This document shows, piece after piece, positions 9,855 to 18,859 of a DNA stretch of 64,000 nucleotides. Both the position numbers and the translations under genes were made by a program. The stretch spans positions 62,001 through 126,000 of the forward strand of contig NZ_FOYH01000005.1 of assembly GCF_900116015.1 (NCBI RefSeq), in the 5' to 3' direction. The notes under the pieces are model-generated. The model searched no databases and was not told the origin of the DNA. It was given only the letters and a program-made list of their open reading frames with translations. Position 1 is the stretch's first letter; each line of letters opens with the position of its first letter. The DNA comes from Enterobacter sp. kpr-6. GTDB taxonomy: Bacteria; Pseudomonadota; Gammaproteobacteria; Enterobacterales; Enterobacteriaceae.

Positions 9855-10629
9855 TGCGTCTCTCAGGTTTGGCCTCGACATGGCGGTGCATCACGATCCG
9901 CTGGGCTTCAGCTACGGCGACGACGTGATGGGGCCGATGGCGGAGATCCGCACTCTCGATCAGATCCGCGCCTCATTACGCGATCCGAACTGCGAAGGTC
10001 CTCATGAGTTGTACGCCATTGCGATGGATGTGGCGCGTCTTGAGGATCGCGACGAGCTGAAAAAGCGGATGCTGCTGTTTGGCGTGGTGACGTATGCCGC
10101 CGGGAAACTGGGCGATGAACCGGTGCGCAGCCAGGGGCATGTACACCGCATCAGCCAGCACAGCGGCTGGTCACCGCCGGAGCTGTATGAGATCTGGCAG
10201 GGGAAAGCGATCATTTACATGCAGGAGTATGTCGAAGACGATCCGGGGCGCTGCTTTGCGGTGCTCGCAGGGCCTGGTGATAAAGTGCTGGTGCCGCCCG
10301 GCTGGGGCCATGCCACGATCTCGGCGTCGGTAGATGAACCGCTGACTTTTGGGGCCTGGTGCGATCGGGAGTACGGCTTCGAATATGATGCGGTGCGCGC
10401 CCGCAAAGGGCTGGCGTGGTATCCGCTGGTGCAGGATGAACATATTATCTGGCAGCACAACCCGCATTATGTGCCGGGGCGTTTACAGGTCATCACCGCC
10501 CGGCGCTACAGCGAGTTTGGTATTACCGATGCGCCGCTGTACCAGCAGTTTATTGATGACCCGGCGCGGTTCCAGTTTATTTCAAAGCCAGGACTGGCGG
10601 GGCAGAAGTGGGTGGGATTTCATCCTTAA
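9847..10629 (+). CDS. Cupin-type glucose-6-phosphate isomerase family protein 2
   Basis: A second, larger (260-residue) cupin of the same isomerase family. Metal ligands are predicted in SQGHVH (H98, H100), PPELYEIWQG (E112) and PPGWGHATI (H155). The N-terminal ~75 residues precede the cupin core. The start at 9847 is supported by AAGGAGG at 9834-9840 and overlaps the previous gene by 8 bases, implying translational coupling; an in-frame ATG at 9766 lies deep inside the upstream gene and is unlikely. The pair may form hetero-oligomers or act on different sugar phosphates. The gene ends just before a palindromic repeat. Confidence 0.85.
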   Translation: MADASLRFGLDMAVHHDPLGFSYGDDVMGPMAEIRTLDQIRASLRDPNCEGPHELYAIAMDVARLEDRDELKKRMLLFGVVTYAAGKLGDEPVRSQGHVHRISQHSGWSPPELYEIWQGKAIIYMQEYVEDDPGRCFAVLAGPGDKVLVPPGWGHATISASVDEPLTFGAWCDREYGFEYDAVRARKGLAWYPLVQDEHIIWQHNPHYVPGRLQVITARRYSEFGITDAPLYQQFIDDPARFQFISKPGLAGQKWVGFHP

Positions 10630-10640
10630 GATCGGTTTAC

Positions 10641-10779
10641 CCCTCACCCCGACCCTCTCCCCAAGGGAGAGGGGGAAAAGCAAGTCCGCGCTCGGGCTGT
10701 CCCCTCTCCCTCAGGGAGAGGGTTAGGGTGAGGGTGGAATTCTCCCTCTCCCTCAGGGAGAGGGCCGGGGTGAGGGTGG
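10641..10779. repeat. REP/BIME-like palindromic repeat, locus 2
   Basis: One inverted head unit (CCCTCACCCCGACCCTCTCC...) is joined by a linker containing AGTCCGCGCTCGGGCTGTCC to two tail units ending in GGGTGAGGGTGG. It lies between the convergent ends of the second cupin gene and the EIID gene, and stops 9 bases before the EIID stop codon. Confidence 0.9.
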
Positions 10780-10788
10780 AAAACTGAA

Positions 10789-11604
10789 TCACCCAAACAC
10801 CCCCACCGCCACACCCACCGCCGCAAGCACCAGCAACAGCAGCATCGCTTTCACCGGCGACACGCCGCGTTTCGCCATCAGATACCAGGTGCCGAGCACC
10901 ACCACCAGCGGCAGTAACTGGGGGAAAATCCCGTCGAGCATCTGCTGGACGTGAATGTTCACCCCGTCTTTGGTCACAAATTCCAGCCCGGTGCCGAGTT
11001 TCACGTAGCTTGCCGCCACGCCGCCCATCACAAAAACGCCGAGCAGCGACAGCGCTTCACGCAGGCGCGTCGATTTACTGCTGACCAGCATTTCCACCGA
11101 GCCGGAACCCATCTGGTAGCCTTTCAGAAACAGGAACCAGGAGCCGGGAATAATGATCCCAAGCCAGGCGACGGTATAAAAAATCGGGCCGAGCACGCTG
11201 CCGCCCGCTGCCAGCGCCATGCCGATACTCAGCAGGATCGGGATCAGCATCCCTGGGATCATCGAATCGCCGATCCCCGCCAGCGGTCCCATCAGCCCCA
11301 CTTTCAGGGTGTTGATCGTTTCGCCATCGACCGGTTCACCGTTGGCTTTTTTCTCTTCCAGCCCCAGCGCCATGCCGTTGACGATCGCGCCGATCTGCGG
11401 TTCGGTATTATAAAAAGAGGCGTGGCGACGCAGCATCTCAGTGCGCTCGGCGGCGTCCGGGTAGAGCTTGCGGGCGACGGGCAGCATGCTGAGACAAAAG
11501 CCAAACGACTCCAGCCGCTCAAAGCTCATCGAGGAGAGATTGTGCATCATCCATGCGCGCCAGCAGCGGCGCAGATCCTTACGGGTCAGTTTACGCGCTT
11601 CCAT
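10789..11604 (-). CDS. Mannose-family PTS EIID
   Basis: Membrane component of a mannose/fructose/sorbose-type PTS permease, 271 residues. It starts MEARKLTRKDLRRCWRAWM and carries the EIID signature region with PLAGIGDSMI and membrane segments in the C-terminal half. It is the last gene of a leftward operon whose order is isomerase, EIIA, EIIB, EIIC, EIID, and its start overlaps the EIIC stop (TGATG). The sugar specificity cannot be read directly; mannose, glucose or a mannoside is plausible given the neighbours. Confidence 0.92.
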   Translation of the reverse strand: MEARKLTRKDLRRCWRAWMMHNLSSMSFERLESFGFCLSMLPVARKLYPDAAERTEMLRRHASFYNTEPQIGAIVNGMALGLEEKKANGEPVDGETINTLKVGLMGPLAGIGDSMIPGMLIPILLSIGMALAAGGSVLGPIFYTVAWLGIIIPGSWFLFLKGYQMGSGSVEMLVSSKSTRLREALSLLGVFVMGGVAASYVKLGTGLEFVTKDGVNIHVQQMLDGIFPQLLPLVVVLGTWYLMAKRGVSPVKAMLLLLVLAAVGVAVGVFG

Positions 11605-12401
11605 CAGAATTCATCCTCGTCATCAGCGGCCGCGACAGGTCGTACAGCAGGCAGCGCGTCCGGTTTGTAGTTGTAGTGAATGAGCGCCAGCAGCGAGCCG
11701 ACAATCACCAGCGCCACCATGTTCAGCTTCAGGAAAACGATACAGATGAAGCCCACCAGGAAGTAAATCAGCAGGCTGTAACTCTTAATAATTTGCTTCA
11801 GCAGAATGGCGATCCCCACCGCCGGAAGAATGCCCCCGAGCACGTTCATAATGGAGAGAACCATCCTCGGCAGGCTGTCCATCAGGCCGCTGATGTACTG
11901 CGCGCCAAAATAGACGGCGATAAAGGTCGGCACAAAGCGCAGCAGGAAGTTGGTGGCCTGCGGGAAAATCGCGCTGTTGAGGTATAAGCCCCGATCGTCG
12001 CCGTGTTCAATGGCGATATCGGCGCGATGGTTCCAGTAAGAGTTCAAAACCATCATGGCGTTAAACAGGATCGTCCCGGCGATGCCGATGGTCGCCGCCA
12101 GCGCAACGGCGACTTCCGGGCCTTTGCCGGACAAAATGCCCAGCGCAATCGCCGGATAAGCCACAAAGTTCAAATCGGCGGGCATCGAGCCGCCGGGCGT
12201 CACCATCGCGATGTACACTGCCTGCACCGCTACGCCTATCATAATGCCGGTTTTGACATCGCCCAGAATCAGGCCGACCAGCATCCCGGAAACCAGCGGT
12301 CGGGTAATCAGATACCAGCCTCCCGTCAGGCCGAACAGCCAGGGGCTGCTGAGCGCCCCCAGGTAACAAAGAATGCCGATAAGTGTGGCTTCAAAAATCA
12401 T
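11604..12401 (-). CDS. Mannose-family PTS EIIC
   Basis: Translocating membrane subunit of 265 residues with the sorbose/mannose EIIC pattern: many hydrophobic segments, the GLILGDVKTGIMIG loop and the VTPGGSMPADLNF block. It overlaps the EIIB gene by 4 bases upstream and EIID by one base downstream, so the A-B-C-D subunits are tightly coupled. Confidence 0.92.
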   Translation of the reverse strand: MIFEATLIGILCYLGALSSPWLFGLTGGWYLITRPLVSGMLVGLILGDVKTGIMIGVAVQAVYIAMVTPGGSMPADLNFVAYPAIALGILSGKGPEVAVALAATIGIAGTILFNAMMVLNSYWNHRADIAIEHGDDRGLYLNSAIFPQATNFLLRFVPTFIAVYFGAQYISGLMDSLPRMVLSIMNVLGGILPAVGIAILLKQIIKSYSLLIYFLVGFICIVFLKLNMVALVIVGSLLALIHYNYKPDALPAVRPVAAADDEDEF

Positions 12402-12907
12402 GATGATCCCCTCATGTCGATTTTTTGTCGGGCGTCCTGCCAGCTAAAGCTACTGGCATCGGGCACCAGGCGGAAATCGATGTGGTGCCCCTTAACGACC
12501 AGCCACTCAAACGCGGCGGCCTCTTCGCTGTTTACCGACTGATTCGGCCCGATGGTGGTGGTGCTCGCGCGGGCGCTCATCGGCCCGACGTTGATTTTGC
12601 CGTTGGCGTTTTTCAGGCTGATGCCTGCTTCTTCAAGGCGTTGCAGAATGACGGGCGATTTGGCGATCACGAAATAGCGCTTTTCGCTGGCGATCACTTT
12701 CGGCAGTTTTTCAATCGCCGTCGCGGTATCGAACAGCCAGACTTTGGTGTCCGGCACCGCGCCTTTCATCACCGAAGAGAGCAGGGGATCGGCGGCGACG
12801 GCATCATCAATGGCGATAATCCCGTCGCAGGGCAGTTCTTTGGCCCAGCGCGTCACGAGCTGCCCGTGGATCACGCGGTCATCTATACGAACAAACGAAA
12901 GACTCAT
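12398..12907 (-). CDS. Mannose-family PTS EIIB
   Basis: Soluble 169-residue phosphocarrier that passes phosphate from EIIA to the sugar. The phospho-acceptor histidine is H14 in RIDDRVIHGQ, the hallmark of mannose-family IIB. EIIA and EIIB are separate genes here, unlike the fused ManX of E. coli. The gene begins 9 bases after the EIIA stop. Confidence 0.92.
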   Translation of the reverse strand: MSLSFVRIDDRVIHGQLVTRWAKELPCDGIIAIDDAVAADPLLSSVMKGAVPDTKVWLFDTATAIEKLPKVIASEKRYFVIAKSPVILQRLEEAGISLKNANGKINVGPMSARASTTTIGPNQSVNSEEAAAFEWLVVKGHHIDFRLVPDASSFSWQDARQKIDMRGSS

Positions 12908-12916
12908 AGCGGTTCC

Positions 12917-13345
12917 TTAAAAATCATCGGATTGGGTTGATGCGACGGGGATCGCCTGCACCAGCGTCGGCTGAGTGAGTTGCAGCAACTGCTTCGCGGC
13001 GTCATGAACGTCAGTCAGCGGCATCACGTCATCTGTTTGCAACAGCATCGGAAAGTTAACCCCGGCGATGACCGCGACCGGCGGCGCGGTGTCGGCGGCA
13101 AAAGCGTGGGTACAGGCGACATTCCACGGCGTGCCGCTTTGCATATCGCAGAGCACCAGCACGCCATCTGCGCCTGAGCGCGCCTGCTCCAGCACGGCGG
13201 CAAAGTTGCGTTTAAAGCCGTCGATGCCTGCATTGTCGTCGAGTGAGACGGCATAAACATGCGGCAGTTCGCCGTAGACCATGCGGGCGCTTGCCAGAAA
13301 TGCCTCCGCCAGCGGCCCGTGCGTGGCAATCATAAAATGGATCAT
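12917..13345 (-). CDS. Mannose-family PTS EIIA
   Basis: Soluble 142-residue EIIA of the mannose superfamily. The phospho-histidine is H9 in MIATHGPLAEAF, and the block VLCDMQSGTPWNV matches the family core. It begins one base after the stop of the mannose-6-phosphate isomerase gene, so the isomerase and transporter are made from one message. Confidence 0.92.
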   Translation of the reverse strand: MIHFMIATHGPLAEAFLASARMVYGELPHVYAVSLDDNAGIDGFKRNFAAVLEQARSGADGVLVLCDMQSGTPWNVACTHAFAADTAPPVAVIAGVNFPMLLQTDDVMPLTDVHDAAKQLLQLTQPTLVQAIPVASTQSDDF

Positions 13346-13346
13346 C

Positions 13347-15086
13347 CTACCCCCTTACCCAGGCTTTCATGGTGGCAAGCGTCTGACCCACGCCGTCGCC
13401 ATAAGGTGAAATGCGGTACGCGCCGACGGCGGCCGGAATAATGAAGGTTTCGGCGTAGTTGACCACAAAGGGGGCAAACGCCCCGGTCGGGCTGTCCACC
13501 CGCGCCTGTGCCCCTTCAACCAGGTTAAGCACATTGACGCCGCCGTCGGTGTGATGGATGACCGGCGCGCTGAACCAGTGGCGGCGGGTTTCAATAAATT
13601 CCCGCTCGTGCAGCCCGGTACGCTCCTCGCGCCAGCCTTCTCCTTCGGCGACAGGCTCAATGCGGTTAACCAGGTTTTCTTCCACCCAGGCGGTGTCGCG
13701 GCTCCAGTCAATTACCTGCTCGCCGTGATGCAGATGCACCGGGCGCGGCAGCCCGTCAAGCCCGACGCGGCCCCAGTCCCACAGCTTAAAGGTGAAGATG
13801 TACGGCGTGGCGCTGATCTCCAGCACCATGGTGCCCGCGCCTGAGCAGTGCACCGTGCCTGCCGGGATCAGGAAGTGATCGTGTTTACGCGCCGGGAACT
13901 GATTCACAAACCGCGCGTCGTCGAAGGCTTTCTCGCCGCGTTCCGCCTGCGCCAGATCGTCGAGCATCGCCTGCGGTTCGGTGCCGGTTCGGGTGCCCAG
14001 ATAGACCGTCGCGCCCGGCTCCGCCTCCAGAATGTAGTAACTCTCATCCTGGGTGTAGTGCATCCCAAACTGCTGCTGGATGTATTCGGTCAGCGGATGT
14101 ACCTGGAAACTCAGATTCTGCCCGCCAATGGTATCGAGAAAATCAAAGCGGATCGGGAACTCCGCGCCGAAGCGGGCGTGTACTTTTTCACCCAGTAACG
14201 GACGCGGGTAAAGCAGCACCAGATCCTGAGAGGGGATCTCGATCCGCACCTTGCCGAAACGCAGTAACAGGCTGTTTTCCTCGGGCACGCAATCAAAACA
14301 CCACGCGTAATTCGGCGCGGTGGGATCGAGATCGAACTGGTTTTTCATCCACTGGCCGCCCCACACGCCGGGGTCAAAAAACGGCACCACGCGAAACGGC
14401 TGGCGGGTGGTCTGCTCAAGCCCTTCGCGCAGCGCTTCGCCGCTGACCATCGCCGGGGCGTCGGCAAGGGTGGTATCAAGCAGGAAATCCGCGCGCTTAA
14501 GCAGCGGGGTTTTATGCCGATCGAAGACGCGCCACTCGATAAAAAAGGCGCGTTTGTAGCGGCGCAGCATATCTTCCGTCTGGTTCTCAACGCCCCAGTT
14601 TCCCTGCTCGCCACGCCGCATCCGCTGCTGGATCTCCCATCGCGGGAGATCGGCGTACACCAGCACATCGCCCTGGTGAACCAGTGCCGCGCCGGGGCCG
14701 TAAATCACCGTTAAACCGGATGCGCCCGACACCTGTTCACACAGGGCGGTGAGGGCGGTGGGATCAAAAAATTCATCAAGATGGTGGCAGGAGAGCACGC
14801 CAAAAACGCGATCGTCCGTCAGATGACGCGCCAGCAGATCGTAGATCGCCTGTTCACTGCGGCGCGCGGTTTCCACGTTTATCGTCAGATCCGCGCCGAG
14901 CAGGGGCAGGAGCTTGTCTTCCAGTTCCTGCAACCGCACGCCGGGGTAGCAGTCAATCACCAGCACCGTGTGTGGCAGGCCGTTCAGGCGCTGGCTGACC
15001 GCCGCAGCGATGTCCGCCCAGCCCGCCCATGCGCTGTCGTCGTATCCCTCAACTCTGACTTCCGGTTGTTTATCGTAATTTGGCAT
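13347..15086 (-). CDS. Long class I mannose-6-phosphate isomerase with N-terminal extension
   Basis: Zinc cupin enzyme predicted to interconvert mannose 6-phosphate and fructose 6-phosphate. The class I motifs fall in the C-terminal part of the 579-residue protein: FQVHP (327-331), DESYYILE (347-354), PAGTVHCSGAG (408-418) and LWDWGR (435-440). The usual class I enzyme is about 390 residues, so residues 1-230 are extra. That region contains VLVIDCYPGV where a kinase P-loop might sit but has no GKS/T, so a degenerate kinase-like fold is possible (inference). First gene of the leftward operon with the mannose-type PTS. It differs from manA by length and context. Confidence 0.85.
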   Translation of the reverse strand: MPNYDKQPEVRVEGYDDSAWAGWADIAAAVSQRLNGLPHTVLVIDCYPGVRLQELEDKLLPLLGADLTINVETARRSEQAIYDLLARHLTDDRVFGVLSCHHLDEFFDPTALTALCEQVSGASGLTVIYGPGAALVHQGDVLVYADLPRWEIQQRMRRGEQGNWGVENQTEDMLRRYKRAFFIEWRVFDRHKTPLLKRADFLLDTTLADAPAMVSGEALREGLEQTTRQPFRVVPFFDPGVWGGQWMKNQFDLDPTAPNYAWCFDCVPEENSLLLRFGKVRIEIPSQDLVLLYPRPLLGEKVHARFGAEFPIRFDFLDTIGGQNLSFQVHPLTEYIQQQFGMHYTQDESYYILEAEPGATVYLGTRTGTEPQAMLDDLAQAERGEKAFDDARFVNQFPARKHDHFLIPAGTVHCSGAGTMVLEISATPYIFTFKLWDWGRVGLDGLPRPVHLHHGEQVIDWSRDTAWVEENLVNRIEPVAEGEGWREERTGLHEREFIETRRHWFSAPVIHHTDGGVNVLNLVEGAQARVDSPTGAFAPFVVNYAETFIIPAAVGAYRISPYGDGVGQTLATMKAWVRG

Positions 15087-15113
15087 CGTCGTTCTCTCCT
15101 TTGGTAAAAATAA

Positions 15114-15129
15114 GATTAATCGATTAACC
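15114..15129. promoter_or_regulatory. Predicted LacI-family operator O1, right divergent region
   Basis: GATTAATCGATTAACC is a 16-bp CG-centred palindrome, the counterpart of 9113-9128. It lies 28 bases upstream of the isomerase start. Confidence 0.75.
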
Positions 15130-15144
15130 TTGATTTAAAAGATC

Positions 15145-15161
15145 GGTTAACGCGATTAACC
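15145..15161. promoter_or_regulatory. Predicted operator O2, right divergent region
   Basis: GGTTAACGCGATTAACC differs by one base from the site at 9144-9160 and keeps the same 31-base offset from O1. Confidence 0.7.
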
Positions 15162-15200
15162 CGCCATAATCAGCAAAAATTGGCGTTTTTGAGCGGGCGC

Positions 15201-15216
15201 TGTGAAGAGAGTCACA
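15201..15216. promoter_or_regulatory. CRP-cAMP binding site, right divergent region
   Basis: TGTGAAGAGAGTCACA has both CRP half-sites intact with a 6-base spacer. It starts 87 bases after O1, the same offset as in the left region. Confidence 0.8.
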
Positions 15217-15234
15217 CGAAAAAGAGACGGTTAA

Positions 15235-15250
15235 GGTTATTCGATTAATC
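15235..15250. promoter_or_regulatory. Predicted operator O3, right divergent region
   Basis: GGTTATTCGATTAATC starts 121 bases after O1 and 22 bases before the regulator start, so it is well placed for autorepression of the LacI-type gene. Confidence 0.7.
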
Positions 15251-15271
15251 AGAAGTCAATCGGGAGGGATG

Positions 15272-16279
15272 ATGACCACAATAACTCTGGCGCAGGTCGC
15301 GCTGCGGGCGGGCGTATCGACCGCGACCGTATCCATGGTGCTGCGCAATCGCGGGCGCATATCGCAGGCCACGCGCGAACGGGTGCTACAGGCGCTGGAT
15401 GAATCCGGCTATGTCTATAACCAGACGGCGGCTAATCTGCGTAACCGCAGTAGTAATCAGGTCGGCCTGTTGCTGCACGACATTACTAACCCTTTTTATA
15501 GCGAGATGACGGCGGGGCTCAGTCACGAAATGGAGCGTCACGACCTGCTGCTGTTTCTGGCGAACAGCGAAGAGTCCGGCGAGCGGCAGCAAAAATTTGT
15601 CGATTCGCTGATGCGCAACAGCGCCTGCGGCATGGTGCTCTGTGCCGCCCGCGAAACGCCACAGACCTTTTTCGACGCCCTGAAGCGGCGCAATATTCCG
15701 GCCATTATGGTGGTGCGGCCGTTAAGCGATCCCGATTTTGATTTCGTCGGCACCGATAACTTTCTTGGCACGCAAATGGCGACGGCGCACCTGCTGAAAA
15801 TGGGCCACCGTAACATCGCCTTTATCGGCGGCAGTCTGAGTTCCGGTTCGCGTTCGCAGCGTATCGGCGGTTTTACCAGCAAGCTGCTGGAAAGCGGCGT
15901 TTCACCGCAGGCGGAGTGGATGGTGACGTCGCAGGCGACGCAAAGCGATGGCGCGCGGGTCGCCGAAGCGCTGCTGCGCCGCTACCCGGAAATCACCGCC
16001 GCGGTGTGTTACCAGGATATTGTGGCGCTCGGCGTGATGCAGGCGCTGCGCAAAATGGGGCGCGAGCCGGGGCGGGATTTTGCGCTGGTCGGCTTCGATG
16101 ACATCAGCGAAGCGGCGCTGGTGCAGCCCGCGCTGACCACCGTGTCGGTCGCAGCGAAAGAGATAGGCCGTAAAGCGGGCGAACTGTTGTTCAGTCGTAT
16201 TCAGGGCAATGATGAGCCACCAAAACGCATCATTTTGCCGCCCGCGCTGGTGGTGCGGGGATCGTGCGGTTTTCGCTAG
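15272..16279 (+). CDS. LacI-family transcriptional regulator of the mannoside cluster
   Basis: A 335-residue repressor. The N-terminal helix-turn-helix is LAQVALRAGVSTATVSMVL followed by a hinge region, and a periplasmic-binding-protein-like sensor domain fills residues ~60-335 (FDFVGTDNFLG, FALVGFDDISEA). Of two adjacent ATG codons (15269 and 15272) the second is better spaced from GGAGG at 15263-15267. It is transcribed away from the isomerase/PTS operon; CG-centred palindromes in both divergent regions are its likely operators. The inducer is probably a sugar phosphate or mannoside (inference). Confidence 0.92.
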   Translation: MTTITLAQVALRAGVSTATVSMVLRNRGRISQATRERVLQALDESGYVYNQTAANLRNRSSNQVGLLLHDITNPFYSEMTAGLSHEMERHDLLLFLANSEESGERQQKFVDSLMRNSACGMVLCAARETPQTFFDALKRRNIPAIMVVRPLSDPDFDFVGTDNFLGTQMATAHLLKMGHRNIAFIGGSLSSGSRSQRIGGFTSKLLESGVSPQAEWMVTSQATQSDGARVAEALLRRYPEITAAVCYQDIVALGVMQALRKMGREPGRDFALVGFDDISEAALVQPALTTVSVAAKEIGRKAGELLFSRIQGNDEPPKRIILPPALVVRGSCGFR

Positions 16280-16401
16280 GCATCATGTCTTTTACTGATA
16301 TTTTCCGGCGTATATCATTAAATTCTAATTATCGGTGTTTTCGGCTGGCAGCGGCTTTCCCGGCTGGTTAATCTGGAAACGATTTTTGAGCATTTCATTA
16401 A

Positions 16402-17238
<837 letters not shown>

Positions 17239-17292
17239 CGTTTATTACCCATCGTGATGTGGTTATTGTAATCGTAAGTATTTGATTGCATA

Positions 17293-17319
17293 GGGCAATA
17301 ATTTATTGCCCTTTATTTT
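17293..17319 (+). terminator. Intrinsic terminator after dapB
   Basis: GGGCAATAA (17293-17301) pairs with TTATTGCCC (17303-17311), followed by TTTATTTTA. It lies 55 bases after the dapB stop. Confidence 0.8.
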
Positions 17320-17456
17320 ATCTCTCTCATGCTGTTTTCGTCGCAAATCATTCAAAAAACAACCTCTTCTGGGCTTTTTTTGTTTCAAAAATGTAAATTT
17401 TGACCATCTGGTCTGGTTTTTGGCATTTTTTAACCGACACTGACGTTCTTTATGGC

Positions 17457-17472
17457 GCGCAAGCGTTTTCGT
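17457..17472. promoter_or_regulatory. PurR operator of carAB
   Basis: GCGCAAGCGTTTTCGT fits the PurR consensus (NNGCAANCGNTTNCNT). E. coli carAB has a PurR site in a comparable position upstream of P1, which links carbamoyl phosphate supply to purine status. Confidence 0.75.
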
Positions 17473-17642
17473 ACCCATTCTGGCTGATCTTTTTATGTCA
17501 TTTGCAGGTTAATTACAGCCAGTGCCGCAAAATAACGATTAAAAATGCGCTTTATGGTAGACTTTTGCTCACCGCGTCTCTAGAATGCCGCCGTTTGCCG
17601 AAAATTCGCGGGTAAGCAAATTTGCATTGATTCACGCCGTCA

Positions 17643-17682
17643 TTATGAATTAATATGCAAATAAAGTGAGTGAATATTCTCT
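17643..17682. promoter_or_regulatory. Tandem ArgR boxes at carAB P2
   Basis: Two adjacent ARG boxes are visible: TTATGAATTAATATGCAA (17643-17660) and AGTGAGTGAATATTCTCT (17665-17682). They have the WNTGAAT...ATTCANW form and the 3-bp separation used by the ArgR hexamer. They overlap the P2 -10 region. Confidence 0.8.
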
Positions 17683-17692
17683 GGAGGGTGTT

Positions 17693-18841
17693 TTGATTAA
17701 GTCAGCGCTATTGGTTCTGGAAGACGGAACCCAGTTTCACGGTCGGGCCATAGGGGCAACAGGTTCGGCGGTTGGGGAAGTCGTTTTCAATACTTCAATG
17801 ACCGGTTATCAAGAAATCCTCACTGATCCTTCCTACTCCCGCCAAATCGTCACTCTTACTTATCCCCATATTGGTAATGTCGGCACTAACGTTGCTGATG
17901 AAGAATCTTCTCAGGTTCATGCGCAGGGTCTGGTCATTCGCGACCTGCCGCTGATTGCCAGCAACTACCGTAACGTTGAAGATCTCTCTTCTTACCTCAA
18001 ACGCCATAACATCGTGGCGATTGCCGATATCGATACCCGTAAGCTGACGCGTCTGCTGCGTGAAAAAGGTGCGCAAAACGGCTGCATTATCGCGGGCGAT
18101 AGCCCGGATGCGCAGCTTGCCCTTGAAAAAGCGAAAGCGTTCCCTGGCCTTAACGGGATGGATCTCGCCAAAGAAGTGACCACCAGCGAAACCTATAGCT
18201 GGACGCAGGGGAGCTGGCGGCTTGAAGGCGACCTGCCGGAAGCGAAGAAAGAAGAAGACCTGCCGTTCCACGTGGTCGCTTACGACTACGGTGCCAAGCG
18301 CAACATCCTGCATATGCTGGTGGATCGCGGCTGCCGCCTGACCGTGGTGCCAGCGAAAACTCCGGCGGAAGATGTCCTCAAGATGAACCCGGACGGGATT
18401 TTCCTCTCCAACGGTCCCGGCGACCCGGCACCGTGCGACTACGCCATCGACGCGATTCAAAAATTCCTTGAAACCGACATTCCGGTATTCGGCATCTGCC
18501 TCGGCCATCAGTTGCTGGCACTGGCAAGCGGCGCGAAAACCGTCAAGATGAAGTTCGGTCACCACGGTGGCAACCACCCGGTGAAAGATATTGATAACAA
18601 CACGGTGATGATTACCGCGCAGAACCACGGCTTTGCGGTGGATGAAGCGAGTATGCCCGCTAACCTGCGCGTGACGCACACCTCGCTATTCGACAACACC
18701 CTGCAGGGCATCCATCGCACCGATAAACCGGCGTTCAGCTTCCAGGGTCACCCTGAAGCCAGCCCCGGCCCGCACGATGCCGCGCCGCTGTTCGACCACT
18801 TTATCGAGCTTATTGAGCAATACCGTCAGTCCGCGAAATAA
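17693..18841 (+). CDS. carA: Carbamoyl phosphate synthetase small subunit (TTG start)
   Basis: Glutamine amidotransferase subunit that delivers ammonia to CarB for carbamoyl phosphate, the precursor of arginine and pyrimidines. The class I amidotransferase nucleophile is in FGICLGHQ, and the catalytic His/Glu are in [11 protein letters not shown]. The start is the TTG at 17693, preceded by GGAGGG, giving 382 residues as in E. coli, which also uses TTG. The longer GTG reading from 17666 would place the start inside the ArgR box. CarA and CarB are separated by 18 bases. Confidence 0.96.
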   Translation: MIKSALLVLEDGTQFHGRAIGATGSAVGEVVFNTSMTGYQEILTDPSYSRQIVTLTYPHIGNVGTNVADEESSQVHAQGLVIRDLPLIASNYRNVEDLSSYLKRHNIVAIADIDTRKLTRLLREKGAQNGCIIAGDSPDAQLALEKAKAFPGLNGMDLAKEVTTSETYSWTQGSWRLEGDLPEAKKEEDLPFHVVAYDYGAKRNILHMLVDRGCRLTVVPAKTPAEDVLKMNPDGIFLSNGPGDPAPCDYAIDAIQKFLETDIPVFGICLGHQLLALASGAKTVKMKFGHHGGNHPVKDIDNNTVMITAQNHGFAVDEASMPANLRVTHTSLFDNTLQGIHRTDKPAFSFQGHPEASPGPHDAAPLFDHFIELIEQYRQSAK

Positions 18842-18859
18842 TCAGGAGTTAAGAGAGCC

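Larger units (their letters stand above)
17320..17692 (+). promoter_or_regulatory. carAB upstream control region
   Basis: This gene-free stretch between dapB and carA holds the carAB control signals. Visible elements are a PurR box (17457-17472), a -35 TTGCAT (17622-17627) with -10 TATGAA (17644-17649) at 16-bp spacing that fits the arginine-controlled P2 promoter, and two ARG boxes over and just downstream of it. The upstream pyrimidine-controlled P1 promoter known in E. coli should lie around 17540-17580, but I cannot assign its hexamers with certainty. Confidence 0.7.

Noticed and set aside
17666-17692. GTG start for carA nine codons upstream
   Set aside because: It falls inside the second ArgR box, while the TTG at 17693 has a strong Shine-Dalgarno and gives the known 382-residue length.
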